Positions 7,064-14,064 of a stretch of 38,367 nt of DNA are shown here, piece after piece. The first letter of the stretch is position 1. Each line of letters starts with the position of its first letter. The stretch comes from Myxococcus llanfairpwllgwyngyllgogerychwyrndrobwllllantysiliogogogochensis (lineage in GTDB: Bacteria > Myxococcota > Myxococcia > Myxococcales > Myxococcaceae), in the NCBI RefSeq assembly GCF_006636215.1, contig NZ_VIFM01000089.1, positions 1 to 38,367 on the forward strand, given 5' to 3'. The translations under genes and the position numbers were made by a program. The notes beneath the pieces are model-generated. The model was given only the letters and a program-made list of their open reading frames with translations. It did not search any database and was not told the DNA's origin.

Positions 7064-9475
7064 ATGAGGTCGCTGACCCCGGCTGAATCCGCGTTGATGC
7101 TGTCCGCCGCGGGCTACACGACATGGCTCCGCGTGCGGCTCCTCGTGGGCACAGTCGACGTGGACCTGTCGTCGGTGCGTGGCCATGACTGGCTGCTGGA
7201 CGCGTCGTGGACGGCAACGTTAGACGCGCCTGTGGGCACGGCGAGCGTCACGCTCCGGAGGTTCGTCGGGCCGGACGAGGCCCTCACCCTGTCCCCTCAA
7301 GTCGTGTCGAGCCCCGTCAACGGCTCCGGCATCCTGTACGACCCGCTGCTCCGCGAGGGGCGGACGATGCGCATCGACTGCATGGTGGTGCCGCTCGGGC
7401 TCGGCAAGGTCGGCACCTGGCGGGAGTGCTTTTACGGCCGAATAGAGGACGTGGACGTCGGCGGGGAGACCATCACGCTGACCGGCCGCGACATGGCCGG
7501 CATCCTCCAGGACATCAACCTCAAGGAGGAGCGCAACCATGGCAACAACACCGTCGGAGTGGCCGTCCAGACGGTGATGAACGAAATCCTCGGTGGCGAG
7601 AACCAGTGGGCCTTTGGCCCGTACTGCCCGGTGGACCCCATGTGGCAGTTGGGCCGGTTCACCCAGGCGAAGATGCCGCTCATGGATGCACTTCAGGACC
7701 TGGCCGCGCAGCTCGGCTGGGACCTCCGACTCCGGTGGCGAGAGGGGCACGGCTTCGCGTTCACCCTCTCTCAACCCGAGCGGGCAACGACCACGGCGCT
7801 GTGGTTCTTCGGCCCCGAGTCGTACGAGGACCTGGACTCGCTGGTGCGGCGGCTCACTGACATCCGCAACGCAGTCCGCATCGTGTACGCGGACGCCAAC
7901 GACAGGGACGCCGGAGGGAATGCGAAGCGGAAGGTCATCACCGAGGTGAACTCCGCGAGCATCGGCGTTTATGGCGAGCGCTGGGCCGAAATCGTCGAGG
8001 CGAGCACCTCGAACATAAACACGGAGCCCGAGGCCCGCCGCTTGGCACGTGCCTTCATCGACGACCTCTCGGAGTCCGCGCTGGAGATAAGCGTCACCGT
8101 CCCTCTCTGGTGGCACCTGGAGCTGGGCGACCTCGTGAAGATTCTCCCGGACGGCATCAACTTCGACGAGCCCCAGGAGCTGGCGGTGCAGAGCGTCGAG
8201 CACACCGCCTCCGCCAAGGGCGCGGCCACGAAGCTGACGCTGCGCGGGCGCCCGTCCACATCCCGCATCGCATGGCTCAAGCGCGAGGCCATCCCTGGCA
8301 TCGGCAAGGCCGCCCCCTTCACGGGTCCGGACGCGCCGGCCAGTTTGGTGGTGACGAACACCGTCAACAGCGGCTCGGTGTCCTTCACGCCGGCAGCCAC
8401 GGGCCCTGTCTGGGATGCCTTCGAGATGCACGTCTCCACCACGTCCGGCTTCGCGCCGAGCAGTTCGACGTTCCGCGGGCTCTCCAGCACCACGCGCTTC
8501 GACGTGACGGGGCTCGCGCCTGGCGCCACCTACTACGCACGCGTGCGCGGACGGGACGCCAAGGGCAACGTGGGCACGGCGTCGACAGAGGTTGTGCTGT
8601 CCCCACGACATGTCGCTCCGGCCGACTGGCTTCCCCTCGCGACGACAGCATCCATTGTCGTCAACCCGGACTTCGAGGCCACGACGCTGACGGGTGCTCC
8701 GCCCGATGGGTGGACCATGGCCAACGGCACATGGGGCACCGACGCACGATTGGAGACGACGACAGTCTTTAGCGGCTCGAAGGCAGTTCGCCTGGAAGCA
8801 ACGAGTGCCCTGTCTCGAATTCGAGCGCAGCGCTTCATCGTCAGAGGAGAGGAACGCCTGAACGTCTCAGCGATGGTGCTCATTCAAGAGCCGGGCGTCA
8901 CGGGTCGCGAGGTCGGCCTGTATGTCGCATGGTACGACCGACACGGCGCGCTGATCTCCACGACCACGGTGCAGACGCTACAAGGCGTCGCCCTCCCCAT
9001 CTTCAATGGCGTCGGCGAAGACGTGACGGTCACAGCACCATCGGCCGCGTCATACGGAGAGGTCATCGTCGGCAAGGTGACCCCGCTCGATGGGACGGGC
9101 GCGACTTTCTACGCCATCATCGACAGCGTCCGGGTACTCATTCTGCCAGCTACTCCGGGCTTCACCCCTGTGACCTTCGGGCCTGGATTCACGGCCGACC
9201 TGTCGTCGGGCCGGTCCTTCGTCGGCTCTCGAATTGAGAACGGGGACCGAGTGTTTCTCCGTGGGGTCGTCGCGCTCTCAGGGGGCGGAACCCCAGGCAC
9301 CCTCCTGTTCACTGTCTTCGGCACAATGCGTCCACCGCAACCCGAGACGTTCGAGGTGCGAACCAATACAGGTTCGGGGCGCATCACCATCTATCCCAAC
9401 GGGGAGGCCCGCCTGGAGGCGGGCGGTAACGCGTTCGTCAGCCTCGCTGGGCTGAACTACGCGCTCAACCTCTAG
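7064..9475 (+). CDS. Baseplate hub / tail-tip protein with FN3 and carbohydrate-binding-like domains
   Basis: An 803-residue protein; the ATG at 7064 has AGGAG eight bases upstream. Residues about 1-420 look like a tail hub (gp27/Tal type): segments on ring assembly, GRIEDVDVGGETITLTGRD, DALQDLAAQLGWDLRLRW and LWWHLELGDLVKI. Residues about 423-513 are a fibronectin type III domain ending with GLAPGATYYARVRGRDAKGN. Residues about 533-698 begin NPDFEATTLTGAPPDGW, the usual opening of CBM-like jelly rolls. The last 100 residues are a beta-rich tip. The hub would plug the tube, and the accessory domains would touch the host surface. No hydrolase motif was seen. Confidence 0.72.
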   Translation: MRSLTPAESALMLSAAGYTTWLRVRLLVGTVDVDLSSVRGHDWLLDASWTATLDAPVGTASVTLRRFVGPDEALTLSPQVVSSPVNGSGILYDPLLREGRTMRIDCMVVPLGLGKVGTWRECFYGRIEDVDVGGETITLTGRDMAGILQDINLKEERNHGNNTVGVAVQTVMNEILGGENQWAFGPYCPVDPMWQLGRFTQAKMPLMDALQDLAAQLGWDLRLRWREGHGFAFTLSQPERATTTALWFFGPESYEDLDSLVRRLTDIRNAVRIVYADANDRDAGGNAKRKVITEVNSASIGVYGERWAEIVEASTSNINTEPEARRLARAFIDDLSESALEISVTVPLWWHLELGDLVKILPDGINFDEPQELAVQSVEHTASAKGAATKLTLRGRPSTSRIAWLKREAIPGIGKAAPFTGPDAPASLVVTNTVNSGSVSFTPAATGPVWDAFEMHVSTTSGFAPSSSTFRGLSSTTRFDVTGLAPGATYYARVRGRDAKGNVGTASTEVVLSPRHVAPADWLPLATTASIVVNPDFEATTLTGAPPDGWTMANGTWGTDARLETTTVFSGSKAVRLEATSALSRIRAQRFIVRGEERLNVSAMVLIQEPGVTGREVGLYVAWYDRHGALISTTTVQTLQGVALPIFNGVGEDVTVTAPSAASYGEVIVGKVTPLDGTGATFYAIIDSVRVLILPATPGFTPVTFGPGFTADLSSGRSFVGSRIENGDRVFLRGVVALSGGGTPGTLLFTVFGTMRPPQPETFEVRTNTGSGRITIYPNGEARLEAGGNAFVSLAGLNYALNL

Positions 9476-9822
9476 CGGTCGACCCTGACCACGGTCTGCT
9501 CGCCAGCCGTCGACAAGAAGACCTCCACTGCGCCGTCGCAGGGCACGGGTTCGCACTTCCCGGCGCAGTAGGTCCATCGCTGGCCGGCTTGCTCGGCCAA
9601 GCTGTTGTGGGGGGGCGCGATAGTGGCAAGCGTCGCGAAACACGGCGGCCCTGCACATTCCACGAGAGCCTCCTTGGTGCGCCCCTCAAGTGCGGACGTG
9701 AGGCACGATGGGGTCCCTGTCGTCACCGCCGCCGTCACGTTCGGCTGAGCGGGCGCCTTGGACTCCTGCCCACAGGCAACGAGGAAGGCGGCAGCAGCAA
9801 CGACCAGACGAGCGCGAACCAT
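9472..9822 (-). CDS. Small Cys-rich lipoprotein carried by the prophage
   Basis: A 116-residue protein read against the phage genes, its stop overlapping that of the hub gene. The N-terminus MVRARLVVAAAAFLVACGQE is a lipoprotein signal with lipobox LVAC, so the mature protein starts at Cys17. The rest has seven more Cys residues (PSC, VEC, PPC, TYC, GKC, VPC among them), suggesting disulfides outside the cytoplasm. I do not recognise a family. Position and orientation are those of a lysogenic-conversion cargo gene; surface exclusion of other phages is possible but unsupported. The ribosome site is poor (GGGGG eight bases before ATG). Confidence 0.55.
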   Translation of the reverse strand: MVRARLVVAAAAFLVACGQESKAPAQPNVTAAVTTGTPSCLTSALEGRTKEALVECAGPPCFATLATIAPPHNSLAEQAGQRWTYCAGKCEPVPCDGAVEVFLSTAGEQTVVRVDR

Positions 9823-10009
9823 GGGTACCCCCGAGCGAGGCTTCAAGGCGTAGCACCAGCATACTGCGGGTGCAACGACCCGGTCGGGTGGTGTCGTCTG
9901 GCACCCGGCATTCCGTCGAGGGAAGGAGTCGCCGCTGTCAGGCAATCTCGTACTATCCCGGCCTGCGTGCCGGGCTCCCCCCCGGCCAGCCGAGCAGGAG
10001 AGGGTCGAA

Positions 10010-10900
10010 GTGAGAGAGGCCGAGAATATCTGGAGAGGTGGTACGTCGGAGGTGCCGCGCGGTTCCGGCGAGCCGCGCACCGGCCTGAGAGGGAGAGCCC
10101 AGCAACTTGGCATCATTGTCCGCAGATATAGGGCCGTGCTCTTCGGCCGGATGTACCAGGTGCGCCATCCAAGCTCCGGCAGCCTCTCCCTGGAACTTGA
10201 GCTCACTGAGCGCCAGCGGCACCTTGCCCCGGACGTGGGGGTGGAGATGGTCATTTCAGCGCACCCTGCAACCATGGACAGAGCACCTCGGCTCAGCCTT
10301 CGTCTTGCCCGGTCACCCATTGACGCATCCGACGCTGACGTTGCCCGCGTGTGCGAGGGCACCTTGTCATTGACAAAAGCGATGCTTCAGACTGCGACAA
10401 CGCGCTCTCAACTGCCATCCACCATGGCCCACCTGCGAGCGCAGCCCCAGCGTCGTGGCCCGGTGCTGCGCTCGCGGCGCGTCTATCGCCGGCTGCGCCG
10501 CACAGTTCGCCGCGCTTGGCACAACGCGGGGTCGGCAGCTGCTGTTGCCCTTGCTCTCGTCGGGGCCGTGCTAGTGGCGGCGCAGTTGATGCCACCACCA
10601 GAGCCACCTCCGACCGCCCCTAAGTCCGAGTGGTTTAGTGGGGGAGCCCCAGCGGGATGGATGGTCCCCATCTCGACAATCAATCAGCCAATGCTGGCCC
10701 TAGACCTTCCACCCAAGCCGTTCCCCGAGCAGAAGACCCGCAACTGCGACGCTGACTTGGCCGAGGTACGGATCAACGGTGGGTGCTGGGTGGAAACATC
10801 GAAAGAGCCCCCTTGCGGCGAGAAGATGTACGAGCACAAGGGGAAATGCTACCGGCCGGTTGGCAAGGAAAAAGAGACGTCTCGCGCATTTGCGCGATAG
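10010..10900 (+). CDS. Single-pass membrane protein with a Ser/Thr-kinase-type C-terminal tail
   Basis: A 296-residue protein with a GTG start behind AGGAGAGG. A basic cytoplasmic part (1-170) is followed by one membrane helix (about 172-193), a Pro-rich stretch (195-204) and an outer tail with RINGGCWVET, then EPPC and YEHKGKCYRP. That tail matches, from memory, the extracytoplasmic C-termini of many myxobacterial Hanks-type kinases (GGCW, then PPC, then YEHxGxCY). No kinase motifs (GxGxxG, HRDxxxxN, DFG) are present, so the kinase domain is missing or was never there. A role in dimer formation or interference with host kinases is speculation. The N-terminal region matches nothing I know. 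Confidence 0.6.
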   Translation: MREAENIWRGGTSEVPRGSGEPRTGLRGRAQQLGIIVRRYRAVLFGRMYQVRHPSSGSLSLELELTERQRHLAPDVGVEMVISAHPATMDRAPRLSLRLARSPIDASDADVARVCEGTLSLTKAMLQTATTRSQLPSTMAHLRAQPQRRGPVLRSRRVYRRLRRTVRRAWHNAGSAAAVALALVGAVLVAAQLMPPPEPPPTAPKSEWFSGGAPAGWMVPISTINQPMLALDLPPKPFPEQKTRNCDADLAEVRINGGCWVETSKEPPCGEKMYEHKGKCYRPVGKEKETSRAFAR

Positions 10901-10923
10901 GGACTTGCGCCCGGAATCCGGGC
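10882..10923 (+). terminator. Two short hairpins at the end of the kinase-tail gene
   Basis: TCGCGCA (10882-10888) pairs with TGCGCGA (10891-10897) across the last codons, and GCCCGG (10909-10914) pairs with CCGGGC (10918-10923) just after the stop. No T tract follows. They are plausible transcript ends for the gene, of low strength by sequence. Confidence 0.35.
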
Positions 10924-11524
10924 ATGCTACCCGTTTCACAGTCTTCGCAGTAACTAGCGACCCGCTGCAGCAGTGACAATCACCAGCGAGTCGACCCCAC
11001 AGAGAGCCTTGGCGGTTCCCGTGCTTTTGCACGTGGTTCTGCCACCAGAAAAGGCCGGTGCACCCAGGTAGCGCTGGGACACTCGCCCTCCGGTGCTCTA
11101 CCGGCGTCCGTGATTGTCCGCCGGTAGAGCGCCACTTTGTATCTGGGGGTCTCGTGGCGCGCTGGAACACAAGACACCCAGACAATTCCCGGGCGGCGGC
11201 CCCCGCCCTTCGATGCACTGACGGCTCCCCGAGTCCGGTAGTCGGTTCGGCGCCTCTGCCGCGCGCGCGAAGCGCCGTGGCGCGGCGTCTCGCCGGGTGG
11301 ATGCTCGTCTATGTGTTGGCTCGGCCGAGCCGCTCGATGCGTGCGCATCGTTGTGACAATCGGTCGCGTTCACGCCACGAGCCACGGTTTGGCGTGCGCT
11401 TTGCTACGTGTCCGATTGGCCTCGTCCGTTTCTGGAGCGGGCCTCGGGCAAGCGGCGACACGTCACTTGCGTCGTCACCCTTCGTTCTTCGCGTGAATCA
11501 ACTTGGTCCCGAGTGGGGATGGCA
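10924..11524. other. 600-base gap without a supported gene
   Basis: Open frames here lack good ribosome sites and plausible codon use. The region holds one long inverted repeat (11092-11133) and little else recognisable. It separates the cargo genes from the excision/integration genes, so it may contain the promoter for the excisionase-like gene. I could not identify convincing -35/-10 boxes. Confidence 0.5.
11092..11133. repeat. Long inverted repeat upstream of the excision/integration genes
   Basis: GCTCTACCGGCG (11095-11106) is exactly repeated as CGCCGGTAGAGC (11119-11130) around a 12-base spacer. GG/CC pairs extend it to 11092-11133 with one mismatch. It could be a rho-independent-type stem or a binding site for a dimeric regulator. 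No T run follows on either strand. Confidence 0.6.
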
Positions 11525-11725
11525 ATGAATGAAGTCACAGCAGATGGGCAATTCGAGGATGCCTGGGATGTTGAGCGCGCAGCTCGGTATCTGGGTATCA
11601 GTCGAAAGACGATGTACCGCCTCGCCGCAAGCGGGGAAGTGCCGAGCTTCAAGGTCGGTGGCGCACTGAGGTTTGACCCGACTCGGCTCGCTGCATGGCG
11701 ACACAGCCAGCAAAGGGGCGTGTAG
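11525..11725 (+). CDS. Excisionase-family helix-turn-helix DNA-binding protein
   Basis: A 66-residue protein. The motif WDVERAARYLGISRKTMYRL followed by GEVPSFKVGGALRF and a final W-R helix is the MerR-like helix-turn-helix of the excisionase/DNA-binding domain family (HTH_17). Such proteins bend DNA beside the attachment site and bias the integrase towards excision. The ATG at 11525 has GGGG six bases upstream; another ATG at 11519 is possible. The stop lies three bases ahead of the integrase ATG chosen here, so the two are co-translated. It could also act as a regulator of the integrase gene. Confidence 0.8.
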   Translation: MNEVTADGQFEDAWDVERAARYLGISRKTMYRLAASGEVPSFKVGGALRFDPTRLAAWRHSQQRGV

Positions 11726-11727
11726 TC

Positions 11728-12972
11728 ATGCCCTACGCGCAACGCCTACCCTCAGGAAGCTACAGGATTGGATGGAAGGAGCCGGACGGTTCTCCCGGGC
11801 GGGAGGTTGTCCCTGCAAAGACTCTCTCTGAGGCCCGGCGGCTCGCAAACCAGCGCGAGCAACAAGCATGGCTCACCCGCAACGGCATCGTGCCAGTTCG
11901 ACCAGAGGAGCCGACCATCGTCGAGGCGGTCAAGCTCCGCCTCGACACGCTGCCTCCAGAGTTCGCGACGAAGCGAAACCTCAAGGAGAAGTTGCGGTTC
12001 GTAGTGGCCGCATTCGGCCCTCGGCGCCCGTCGACCATTACTGCGGCTGACGTCTTGTCGATGCTGGCGAAGCTTCCGGCTCTGTCGCCACAGATGCGCG
12101 AGCATATTCGGATGTCAGGCCAGGGATTGATTACTTTCCTGTCCGATAAGGCACGCCTCTACTCAGGGCCGAACCCGTTCAAGGAGGCCGGTCGCGTCAT
12201 CGTGCCGAGGCGCCAGGTGCGGACGTACCCCACGGACCACTTGCCACGCCTCTTCGATGCGCTCCAACACCACCATAGGGCACCTGCGGCAACCGCGCTG
12301 CTGACGGGCTGTCGGCGCGGCGAGGTGCGGGTGATGCTCAAGGCGAATGTCCACCTGCGCGAGCGATACATCCTCCTCATCAGTGGCGGGCGTCGCGACA
12401 CGACAAAGGGCGGGCGCGAGCGACGCGTCCCAATTCCCGAGTTGCTCGTCCCTGCGTTGACAGCCCAGATGGCGACGAAGGGACCGTATCTCTTTCCCCG
12501 ACCCGGGACAGCCACGCCATATGGACCCAACTGGCGTATCCATGACGTCATGGCACGTGCGTGTGTCCGAGCGGGCCTCATCAAGGGATGGCGCCCCTAC
12601 TGCTTCCGCCGCACATGCGGGTGGAAGGCCGAGATTGAGCACGAGGCTGGTTCCCGAACGTGCCCCCAGTGTGAACGTACCGCTCGCTGGAAGGCCATCC
12701 CCATGGACCTCCGCTTCAAGCACCTCCGCTCCACGTGGGGGACTGTCGCGTACTCCGTCACGAAGGACCTGCGGCTCGTCGCCGATGTTTTGGGGCACGC
12801 CGACATGGAGACGACTCGCGTGCACTACGCAACGGCCCTCCCCGAAAACGTCATGACCGGAGCCGAGGCTACAGCGCAGGCGTTGAGCCCGTGGCGTCCA
12901 CGTGGCGTAAATCCCGAGGAAACCGGGGGACAGCAGGGCAAATCCAATCCGAAACGGCGAGGCGATACGTGA
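11728..12972 (+). CDS. int: Prophage tyrosine integrase with a zinc-ribbon-like insertion
   Basis: A 414-residue tyrosine recombinase. The ATG at 11728 has GGGG nine bases upstream; the in-frame ATG at 11695 lies inside the excisionase-like gene and lacks a ribosome site. N-terminal arm-binding and core-binding parts (about 1-160) are followed by the catalytic domain: R196 in TGCRRGEV, a beta-hairpin Lys at 227, K331-x-x-R334 where most have HxxR, H357 in LGHADM, and Y367 as nucleophile. Between about 292 and 315 lies CFRRTC and CPQC, a probable zinc-binding insertion. It would recombine the tRNA-Arg site 60 bases downstream with the phage site. Confidence 0.92.
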   Translation: MPYAQRLPSGSYRIGWKEPDGSPGREVVPAKTLSEARRLANQREQQAWLTRNGIVPVRPEEPTIVEAVKLRLDTLPPEFATKRNLKEKLRFVVAAFGPRRPSTITAADVLSMLAKLPALSPQMREHIRMSGQGLITFLSDKARLYSGPNPFKEAGRVIVPRRQVRTYPTDHLPRLFDALQHHHRAPAATALLTGCRRGEVRVMLKANVHLRERYILLISGGRRDTTKGGRERRVPIPELLVPALTAQMATKGPYLFPRPGTATPYGPNWRIHDVMARACVRAGLIKGWRPYCFRRTCGWKAEIEHEAGSRTCPQCERTARWKAIPMDLRFKHLRSTWGTVAYSVTKDLRLVADVLGHADMETTRVHYATALPENVMTGAEATAQALSPWRPRGVNPEETGGQQGKSNPKRRGDT

Positions 12973-12988
12973 ACAAAGTCAAAGGCTT

Positions 12989-13018
12989 GGCACGCCAGGG
13001 CACGCCAGGACACACCAG
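12989..13018 (+). repeat. Three tandem 10-bp repeats, candidate integrase arm sites
   Basis: GGCACGCCAG occurs twice in a row (12989-12998, 12999-13008), then GACACACCAG (13009-13018, 8 of 10 identical). They lie 15 bases from the tRNA-derived core. Lambda-type integrases bind short direct repeats beside the core through their N-terminal domain, so these are candidate arm-type sites; regular 10-bp spacing puts them on one face of the helix. Confidence 0.5.
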
Positions 13019-13033
13019 TCTCAATCATAGACA

Positions 13034-13080
13034 ACGGTTTCCTAAACCGCAGGCCACAGGTTCGATTCCTGTCGGGGTCA
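13034..13080 (+). other. Attachment site: 3' fragment of tRNA-Arg(CCU)
   Basis: The fragment contains an anticodon stem-loop (CGGT 13035-13038, loop TTCCTAA with anticodon CCT at 13041-13043, ACCG 13046-13049), variable loop, a perfect T arm (ACAGG/TTCGATT/CCTGT, 13056-13072), acceptor strand CGGGGTC (13073-13079) and discriminator A. The matching 5' acceptor strand and D arm are absent upstream, so it is not a working tRNA. It is what remains at one prophage end when a phage integrates into a tRNA gene and restores the gene at its other end. The first anticodon-stem pair is a mismatch (A34/C50), fitting a core border there. Confidence 0.82.
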
Positions 13081-13081
13081 T

Positions 13082-13115
13082 AGCGGAACCCCTTGATTTC
13101 CCAAGGGGTTCCGCT
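13082..13115 (+). terminator. Terminator of the tRNA-Arg transcription unit
   Basis: A perfect 14-bp stem (AGCGGAACCCCTTG, 13082-13095; CAAGGGGTTCCGCT, 13102-13115) with a six-base loop directly after the tRNA 3' end. No T tract follows. It belongs to the chromosomal side and would have ended the original tRNA transcript before integration. Confidence 0.75.
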
Positions 13116-13336
13116 CGCAGCACCGTGTGGCGGACAGTGGCTGACGCGCCGGCGTGGCGTCCCTGTGGCGCTGCGACGCTGAAGCCCTCCGGTTGGTCCG
13201 ACCTGCCCAGGTCCTGTGGAAGCGGCGCCGCCCCTCAGCGGGCCCTGCTTCGACGGCCAGCATCCCACGATCACAGTGCCGGACAACGAGGCAGTGTGAC
13301 CCGGGTCGAGGTACAGCCCCCAGAGAAGGCAGTGCA

Positions 13337-13602
13337 GGCGGACTCAGCGAAGCGGACCCAGGCACGGGCCTTGGTGGTGAAGCTGCTGTCGGACCTGAAG
13401 GCGAAGGAAGCCGGCCCCATCAAGAGCGCGTTCGAGTTGGCGCCTGCTGGGCGAGGGCCGCGCCAAGGCGATGGAGGGATGCATCGACGGGCTGAAGGCG
13501 CAGGCGAAGATTGAGGTGCAGGGAGAGGCTCTCGAGCAACTCAAGATCGAAGGCGCGGAGAACAAGCCCGACGTCTCAGCCCCGCCCGGAGCCGGTTTGT
13601 AG
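13337..13602 (+). pseudogene. Decayed 3' copy of the PPIase lipoprotein gene
   Basis: Two blocks match the intact gene at 18792-19787. The first (13337-13441, KRTQARALVVKLLSDLKAKE and on to KSAFELA) matches 19273-19377. The second (13442-13602, frame-shifted, KAMEGCIDGLKAQAKIEV to the TAG) matches 19626-19787. About 248 bases between them are deleted and the frame is broken at the joint, so no working product is expected. Nothing of the N-terminal half or signal peptide remains. The similarity continues into the terminator hairpin downstream, so a chromosomal segment was duplicated, not just a gene. Confidence 0.85.
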
Positions 13603-13610
13603 CGATGCAT

Positions 13611-13648
13611 CGAGCCGGCGTACCGCTTGAGCGGTTCGCGCCGGCTCG
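13611..13648. terminator. Terminator hairpin, duplicate of 19807-19844
   Basis: CGAGCCGGCG (13611-13620) pairs with CGCCGGCTCG (13639-13648), with an inner ACCGC/GCGGT pair. It is nearly identical to the hairpin after the intact PPIase gene. Here it sits between the pseudogene and the leftward immunity-island operon, so it could end transcription from both sides. Confidence 0.65.
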
Positions 13649-13665
13649 CGGGCCTCACGACCGCT

Positions 13666-14064
13666 TCACAGCCGCAGTTCGCGCTCAATTCGCAGGGAAT
13701 GCGGCCGGTAATCATCGTCCCCTTGCAACACAAATACGCGGACCTCGACACCGAGCACAAAATGCCCTGACGGCAGGACATCACCTCGGTCAAACTGCAT
13801 CAAGTCATACACGCCGAACCATGGACGCGCTGGAGAGACAACCATTTCTCCTCGAACAGCGCGCACCTGCCCCCTGATCGTGCCGCCATAACCAGCGGCC
13901 GATCCATCAGGCATCCAGAGGCAGAGTTCAGCGAGGTCTACATGCTCGGCAAGCATCACCTCTGAACTGGACGACAAGTGAAGAACGACAGGTAGGGTAT
14001 TGAGTCCTCCCTTCGGCAGAAAGCCCTCGACGAAATGAACACTCAACTGAAGGTCTGGCGTCAT
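13666..14064 (-). CDS. Unknown small protein, last gene of the immunity-island operon
   Basis: A 132-residue, beta-rich protein I do not recognise. It starts with ATG inside the stop of the upstream gene (ATGA overlap), so the two are translationally coupled. The sequence has several strand-forming stretches (PVVLHLSSSSEVML, HFVLGVEVRVFVLQGDD), an acidic profile and no signal peptide or membrane segment. Small acidic beta-rich cytoplasmic proteins in arrays next to SUKH genes are typical of immunity proteins for secreted toxins; that role is inferred from context only. It ends 18 bases from the terminator hairpin. Confidence 0.6.
   Translation of the reverse strand: MTPDLQLSVHFVEGFLPKGGLNTLPVVLHLSSSSEVMLAEHVDLAELCLWMPDGSAAGYGGTIRGQVRAVRGEMVVSPARPWFGVYDLMQFDRGDVLPSGHFVLGVEVRVFVLQGDDDYRPHSLRIERELRL

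Larger units (their letters stand above)
1..13080 (+). mobile_element. Right-hand part of an integrated siphovirus-type prophage
   Basis: Seen: a rightward, tightly packed run of head, neck and long-tail genes in the usual HK97-like order, then two unrelated cargo-like genes, an excisionase-like gene, a tyrosine integrase and a 3' tRNA fragment. Known: lambdoid and HK97-like siphophages order their genes capsid, connector, tail tube, chaperones, tape measure, distal tail, hub, and often integrate into tRNA 3' ends. Inferred: the host chromosome resumes at 13081, and the intact tRNA-Arg, terminase, portal, lysis and repressor genes lie left of the window. No endolysin, holin or repressor is visible, so it cannot be judged from this part whether the prophage is functional. 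Confidence 0.88.

Noticed and set aside
13000..13080. An intact tRNA gene
   Set aside because: Only the anticodon arm, T arm and 3' acceptor strand are present; no 5' acceptor strand GACCCCG or D arm occurs upstream.
12735..13514. A 259-codon plus-strand frame across the phage-chromosome junction
   Set aside because: It covers the integrase end in another frame, the attachment site and the first block of the PPIase pseudogene; the PPIase-like piece in it comes from the duplication, not from a working fused gene.
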